From assembly GCA_907163375.1 (NCBI GenBank), contig CAJQUW010012947.1, positions 43,624 to 107,623 of the forward strand: DNA of 64,000 nt, given 5' to 3'. Under the pieces are notes generated by a model. The model saw only the letters and a program-made list of their open reading frames with translations, was not told where the DNA came from and did no database searches. Both the position numbers and the translations under genes were made by a program. Source of the DNA: Prostheceraeus crozeri (Eukaryota; Platyhelminthes; Polycladida; Euryleptidae). Each line of letters begins with the position of its first letter. Within the stretch, counting starts at the first letter, position 1. Shown in pieces: positions 59,080-64,000 of the stretch.

Positions 59080-60080
59080 CTTCTAGAAGAAATGATGCCC
59101 AATGACCTAATAATGAGGCGGAACGCAAGAAGGAAAATTACGGGTTCACCAACTATGAGAATGGCCACATGGAATGTAGGAGGCATGTTTAAAAGATCGG
59201 GCTTTTTTCTCGATGTAATGCGGAGAAGGCTAATAGACGTGTTGCATGCAGGAAACGAGATGGAGGGGAGGAAATAGTTCGGCAGCCAGAACGAGTTTCT
59301 GCAGGGAACGAGGCCGAAAGTGAGACTTTCACAGAATGATGTACACCCTATGCCTACTACGAATCGGCACGTCTGCCGAGTTCTATTGAGTTCCTCTTCC
59401 TGTCAAACAGGATGAAAGAAAATACATGTAAATCCAATGGGACGCAGATTGCAGTTTTTGGCTAAAATTAAATTTTGTATGTTTTCTATGATTAAACGAA
59501 ATGTACCGGTACTAAGACTAGAGTCATAATTTTTAGCATGGAATGTCTTCAGGTCATTTCCTATGATGTGCATGTGCTTTTATCATGCTTCTAATCGGCA
59601 ATGTATGTGAGAATGTTGTTCAATGTGGATAAAGTTGCTCAAAATGTCTGTGTTTGCCGACACTAAGAGGCTCGCCAAATCTAAATGCGTTTAGCTATAT
59701 GGACAGGGGTGCATGAAAAAGAAAAGAAATGACCTGAAGACATTCCATGCCTAAAATTATAACTCTGAGCTTAGTACTTTTCGTTTAATCATAGAAAACA
59801 TACAAAATTTCATTTTAGCCAAAAACTGTAATCTGCGTCCCATTGGATTTGCATTTGTTTTTCTTTGATCCTGTTTGACAAGAAGAGGAACTCACTAGAA
59901 GTCGGCAGACGTGTAGATTCGTAGTAGGCAAACGGTGTACATCATTCTGTGAAAGTCTCACGTTCGGCCTCGTTCCCTGCAGAAACTCGTTCTGGCTGCC
60001 GGACTAAAATGCGAGGTGTTTTGGAGCACAGGGCGTCAGATACAGGTTCTTCTAGCAAGGCTGCGATGCCGCAGTATTTG
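59080..60080 (+). pseudogene. LINE (RTE-like) endonuclease N-terminus, split by a MITE
   Basis: MRMATWNVGGMFKRSGFFLD, then VMRRRLIDVL (59155-59250), is the start of an APE-type endonuclease with its catalytic asparagine (TWNVG). The following QEt.WkG block is frameshifted to HAGNEMEGRK. At 59275 a 728-bp MITE intervenes. Beyond it, at 60010-60070, the sequence reads FGAQGVRYRFF in another frame, which fits the next block of this nuclease family. The rest is lost. The family probably matches the RTE-like C-terminal fragment at 14125-14652. Confidence 0.65.
59277..60004. mobile_element. Long-TIR MITE, copy A (728 bp), TA target duplication
   Basis: Starts GTTCGGCAGCCAGAACGAGT and ends in the complement of GTCCGGCAGCCAGAACGAG, flanked by TA at 59275-59276 and 60005-60006. 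The arms are inverted for about 290 bp (including ATCCAATGGGACGCAGATTG and TTTTAGCATGGAATGTCTTC in the left arm), leaving a central spacer of about 140 bp. There is no coding. TA duplication points to Tc1/mariner-type mobilisation. Confidence 0.88.
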
Positions 60081-60175
60081 CCTTGTCTTTGCAATCTGCT
60101 GAATGGTTCTTTTTTTTATTTGGAAGACAAAATCACCAATTTCTATCGTTGTTTTCACCCGTTTCTATCCATTTT

Positions 60176-61165
60176 CTATCTAAAGCTATTTGAGAACCTA
60201 TCTGGTATTAAAGTATCGATTGATGTTTGCAGCCAATAATTAAGCCCTTCTATGCCCAAGTCATGAAGGATGCTAGTATATAGAGCTACAACGTGAAACG
60301 TTGCGAAAATAGTCTGATGATCAACTTCTTTGGGAAGTTTATTTAGAAAGTGAAACATGTCTCTGCAATGGCTGAGCAATTTGTTCACTAAAGGTTTCAA
60401 TAATTCGTCTGACAGTTCACTCATTCTTGAAGTAGGAACAACAGAATTATTTATAATATGTCTAAATTTTAATTGTTCAGGTACATGGCTATGTATGTAA
60501 ACAAGTTTATCAATATTAACATTCTTGAAATGATCATTGTGCTTATAAGACCATATAAATATGGAATTTTGGTATTAAATTTTATCAAATATGAACGCTC
60601 TTTTTTCGCTAAACTCATTTCATTAGATTCTAGTAATTGTTTTACGTGTATCTCATTTAAGGTAGTAAATGGATTATATTGCGCAACCGGTGAATATGTT
60701 TGAAGGTCCGTTAAATGTTCTCGATAAATTCTCCGTTCGTAAAAATCAGAATCTAAAATCACAAATGCCCCACCTTTATATGTTTTGGTTTTCAGGATGT
60801 GTAGATCCTGATTATTTTTGCAGGAAACTAATTGAACGATTGTCATTAAAAGAAATGTTGTGTTTATCCTAGTTGGCTCTGACACATTAGCTACATTATT
60901 TTGAATTATATTTATCAAGGAATCTAGATCTGTGTTTTGACTTTTAGGTGGATCAAAATTACTTTTGCTGTATTTTAAATTAAAAGAATTATCCTAGGTG
61001 TCATTCTTAAAATGATCCCTAAGGCGTAATTTCCTACAGAACTGTCATGTGTCGATTTTTATTTCACCAATATTTGATTAAGGATAAGGAATGAACTTAC
61101 AACCTTTGCTCAAAACACTACGACATTCATCATTTAGGGTCGCAGAAAATAAATTGATAGTAGAG
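60176..61165 (-). pseudogene. Penelope-like element reverse transcriptase, broken
   Basis: In minus-strand order: NLFSATLNDECRSVLSKGCK then FIPYP (61165-61085), the usual opening of PLE proteins; then in a second frame LKTKTYKGGAFVILDSDFYE (the 'aDKGga.Vimd..Y' block) and KIPYLYGL (60560, 'p..YGlpKiHK'); then FLNKLPKEVDHQTIFATFHV, VALYTSI (60285), the motif A region. Here the first aspartate of motif A (normally FDV.sLYTnI) is histidine. At least two frameshifts and several stops occur. Later RT motifs and the GIY-YIG domain are missing: the element stops near 60176, within 100 bp of the split LINE. Confidence 0.85.
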
Positions 61166-61202
61166 ACAATTATTATTATGGTCTCTCAACAATTATTGGT
61201 CT

Positions 61203-61497
61203 GCATTTGACTCATTATTATCAATAGCATCATTCGGAAATATGTCATTATTCCTATTGCACTCATAATTCGTATTAAACCGATAAGGTCTGTTTCTTCC
61301 ATCAAAGTGATTGAAACGATTTTGGTTGACTGGATTTCTATCTGGTCTGTAATATCTTCGGTTTTGGTATTGATAGTTAGATCTACCTTCAGATCTATAA
61401 CCTTGTCTGTTTTGGTTTTGATAATTTTGTTTGTTTTGGAAGCGAGGTCTAGGCCAATTTCCGGTAAAATTTTGATTAGCAGTACGAAATTGTTATT
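61203..61497 (-). pseudogene. N/Q/R/Y-rich open frame upstream of the PLE reverse transcriptase
   Basis: One frame is open for about 98 codons: QFRTANQNFTGNWPRPRFQN, then QNYQNQNRQGYRSEGRSNYQ, and repeated YR/NR/FN pairs, ending NNESNADQ and a stop about 40 bp before the RT opening. The composition suggests a nucleic-acid-binding, disordered N-terminal region of the same retroelement protein. The competing frame is hydrophobic and repetitive and is its shadow. Function is inferred from composition only. Confidence 0.5.
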
Positions 61498-61599
61498 TTC
61501 GTAATCACAGTGAATTTGACAATGTTTGTTATTACTTATAAGATAAGACTGATCATCTATCGCCGACAAATGCTTATTAGATGAGAAAAACTTTGATTT

Positions 61600-61870
61600 A
61601 GTTTCCTATGATTCGTTACTTTTAGTTTCTTCACTTTTTTACTCTCTCAAGCCACTTACTAATTTGGAGCTGCGCCTCATTGGGAGGAAAATATCTTCAC
61701 ACTTTTGCCATTCTATCATAAAAATCTATTTTAATTTTTGCCGTCGTTCTCAGTTTGTTTATCTCATTTTTGACATCATTGATGCACAATGATTCAATAA
61801 ATTCTACGCCACATTCTAGTTCTTGTGTAGAATTTCGTTTAAATTTCTTAGGAATTTATTGATCAGGTCA
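61600..61870 (-). pseudogene. Decayed upstream coding of the same PLE (probable)
   Basis: The minus strand reads ELECGVEFIESLCINDVKNE, then INKLRTTAKIKIDFYDRMAK, and after a stop YFPPNEAQLQISKWLERVKK. It has the look of a helical N-terminal protein segment, in line with the N/Q/R-rich frame and RT downstream. I do not recognise the family. Confidence 0.35.
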
Positions 61871-61899
61871 TTGATCCCAGTTTCATAAATATCAGCGAT

Positions 61900-62743
61900 G
61901 CCGAAGTTCCTAATTGATTCATAATGTAAAAATTTACTTATTGTTAATTTTTTGTGCCAATTGATTGAACTTGATTGAATTTACGGCTGCTAAGGAATTT
62001 TTGTCTCTAATTTATTTCAATTCTGAGGACAACTTTCTCGATGTATATACATTAAAATTGGGCAGTGATAGACATGCGTCGGTCATCTAATGCTCTTTCT
62101 TTTACCCGAAAGAAACACTGTTTTTTTATCAGAATGCATTAAAGTAACCGTACTTCATTTGGGTCTAGTACGAGACATATACTACTACATATCCTTTTCA
62201 ACGATCCAAGTACTTTTCGGGAATCAATTTCCGCAGTTTATTTCGTCTGGACAGAGTGATAGTATTGCCGTGATGATCAGATCATCGGCGTTTTTCTGCC
62301 CCGCTTCTGTTTCTCGAGTATGAATTTCTTCTATTTACTGTATTTGGGCAGATCGAGTTGCTTTGATAGAACAGCTTTCGTTTTCACTCACCCAACATGC
62401 ATTTTAGAATAGCGGCTGGATCTGTAGGGTGGTTCAAAAAATCGAAAGTTGGAAAAGTCAGGGTGCACGTCTCTAAATGTACTTTGGTAAGAAAAGTGTA
62501 TATGTGAAGTCTTAAGCTCGATTGGTCAAGGTTTAGGGGTCGCCAGTTCAAATGTGCAAAAATTGCTAAAAATAGCCATGACGTCATCACGTGACCTCGA
62601 ATGACTTTTCTGGCCTTGTAAAATGATAGACTAGGGTCACATTTCAATCTGTTGGTAATATAGTATATTGCTCTAAAATGCTTAATTTTATCGAAAAATA
62701 CCATTTAAGGTCCGAAAATAATGCCTTTGGATGGGGCACGTGA
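61900..62743. other. No confident gene
   Basis: A minus-strand frame at 62384-62704 (containing SSLRLHIYTFLTK and FDFLNHP) has a protein-like look but no assignable family; it may be a non-coding repeat. Confidence 0.3.
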
Positions 62744-63166
62744 TCAACCCCTAATACCACGTTCAAATAACGTGTACATTTCTGCATCTTGCAGTAAATG
62801 AATGCTCTCTTTCGTCATCTTGAAGGCTGACTGATAGGACAGACCCGGCAGACTAACAAAATGAACGGGGTCTAAGGCGTCCTGTTCTAATGTGACTTTC
62901 CTAAAAGTCTCAAACACGTCATTCAACAGATAGACGTCTAATTTTAAGTAGGCAAGCATATAGTCACCAAACGTGCGGCACCTAAATTCTAACCATGCTT
63001 GCTCTGCATGCCTATAATCATCCAGCGAACAGTCCTCACCCGTCAAATCATTTTTAAATTTATCGATGGACGGAAGGGATGTTTCTTTCAATGTATCCAT
63101 TGAACTAAAATAACTATAAGGAAACACCCCTTTCCGTCGTATCAGACTGTCACTTATGTAATTTAT
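62744..63166 (-). pseudogene. Protein-primed type DNA polymerase B fragment (Maverick/Polinton-like)
   Basis: The frame reads KGVFPYSYFSSMDTLKETSL, then DDYRHAEQAWLEF, FGDYMLAYLKLDVYLLNDVF, LDPVHFVSLPGLSYQSAFKM and FERGIRG, ending there in a stop. This is the C-terminal part of the 3'-5' exonuclease domain of DNA_pol_B_2 enzymes: YLKLD fits the Exo III motif (Y-x3-D) and the LDP...LPGLS...A stretch leads to the polymerase domain. In animal genomes such sequences come mainly from Maverick/Polinton elements or related integrated viruses. Polymerase motifs A-C are absent, so it is a dead fragment of about 140 residues. Confidence 0.8.
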
Positions 63167-63266
63167 CGGTTTTATCTATCAACAACAGTTACTAGAGCGC
63201 TTCAGATATAATGAAATTAAACAAAATTGTGCAAATATTGCAGAGCGTCCACTCTTTAGTAATATA

Positions 63267-63989
63267 GTCCGGCAGCCAGAACGAGTTTCTGCAGGGAACG
63301 AGGCCGAAAGTGAGACTTTCACAGAATGATGTACTCCCTATGCCTACTACGAATCGGCACGTCTGCCGAGTTCTAGTGAGTTCCTCTTCTTGTCAAACAA
63401 GATCAAAGAAAAACACATGTAAATCCAATGGGACGCAGATTGCAGTTTTTGGCTAAAATGAAATTTTGTATGTTTTCGCTGATTAAACGAAAAGTACTAA
63501 GCCCAGAGTCATAACTTTTGGCATGGAATATCTTCAGGTCATTTCCTTTCATGTTCATGCACCCCTGTCTCTAAAGCTAAACACATTTATATTTGGCGAG
63601 CCTCTAAATGTCGGCAAACACAAACATTTTGAGCTACTTTATCCACATTCAACTACATTCTTGCATACATCGCCGATATAATGCATAATAAAAGCACCTG
63701 CACATCATAGGAAATGACCTGAAGACATTCCATGCCAAAAATCATGACTCTAGACTTAGTATTTTTCGTTTAATCATAGAAAACACACAAAATCTCATTT
63801 TAGCCAAAAACTGCAATCTGCGTCCCATTGGATTTACATGTGTTTTTCTTTGATCCTGTCTGACAAGAAGAGGAACTCACTAGAACTCGGCAGACGTGCC
63901 GATTCGTAGTAGGCATGGGGTGTACATTATTCTGTGAAAGTCTCACTTTCGGCCTCGTTCCCTGCAGAAACTCGTTCTGGCTGCCGGAC
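63267..63989. mobile_element. Long-TIR MITE, copy B (723 bp), TA target duplication
   Basis: Starts GTCCGGCAGCCAGAACGAGT and ends in its exact complement, flanked by TA at 63265-63266 and 63990-63991. The arms are inverted over about 290 bp and closely match copy A. It is the best-preserved copy in the window. Confidence 0.9.
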
Positions 63990-64000
63990 TAATACCATGA

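Noticed and set aside
61186..61569. 127-codon minus-strand frame rich in I, K, T and D
   Set aside because: It overlaps the N/Q/R-rich frame, which fits the adjacent retroelement better; this one looks like its shadow, although the choice is by composition only.
1..64000. tRNA and rRNA genes
   Set aside because: No cloverleaf with B-box (GGTTCGAAtCC) in proper spacing and no rRNA-like segment was noticed; the TTCGAA-containing spots seen lacked the rest of the structure.

Overview
The window looks like a stretch of an invertebrate animal nuclear genome. It has spliced GT-AG genes, a C2H2 zinc-finger protein, non-LTR retrotransposons, several lineages of Penelope-like elements (PLEs, some with GIY-YIG endonuclease domains), many short inverted-repeat DNA transposons and two tandem satellites. 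Base composition is AT-rich and most transposon coding is broken. I cannot name the species; an arthropod or another non-vertebrate metazoan fits best. I see no prokaryotic operons, rRNA, tRNA or CRISPR.

Region 1 (about 2.4-17.4 kb) holds one host gene on the minus strand. I assembled it from splice sites and codon phases. Seven coding exons (17273-17403, 17037-17212, 13246-13429, 11396-11502, 11150-11329, 6381-6446, 2425-3110) join with matching phases at all six GT-AG introns into a 1530-nt frame of 509 codons plus stop. The protein has an unidentified N-terminal region, a long acidic linker and five C-terminal C2H2 fingers. Two introns are tiny (60 and 66 bp). The four large ones carry transposon debris: RT fragments, PLE pieces, a pogo-like MITE, a hAT transposase fragment and MITEs.

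Region 2 (17.6-32.2 kb) has no gene I can support. It holds an L2/CR1-like LINE tail, two PLE fragments, a Harbinger-like element with a TTA target-site duplication (29532-30307), another inverted-repeat element (23379-23853) and two hAT-like transposase fragments.

Region 3 (32.3-52.2 kb) starts with a nearly intact EN+RT LINE. The LINE's GACT-repeat tail abuts a satellite of 190-bp monomers (about 61 copies, 35.78-47.4 kb) with clear higher-order repeats. The monomer appears to be derived from a coding exon: its right edge runs into an open frame ending at a good splice donor, and 188-bp variants encode an uninterrupted 63-aa helical-looking peptide. A second, unrelated satellite (192 bp, 13 copies) follows at 49.5-52.0 kb.

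Region 4 (52.7-64 kb) is a transposon graveyard. It contains an internally deleted pogo/Tigger-like element keeping N- and C-terminal protein ends, a 1061-bp hAT-type MITE with a perfect 8-bp target duplication (second copy inside the host gene), a LINE endonuclease split by a MITE, a PLE reverse transcriptase with a mutated catalytic aspartate and an N/Q/R-rich upstream frame, a Maverick/Polinton-like DNA polymerase B fragment, and another complete copy of the same TA-flanked long-TIR MITE at the window end.
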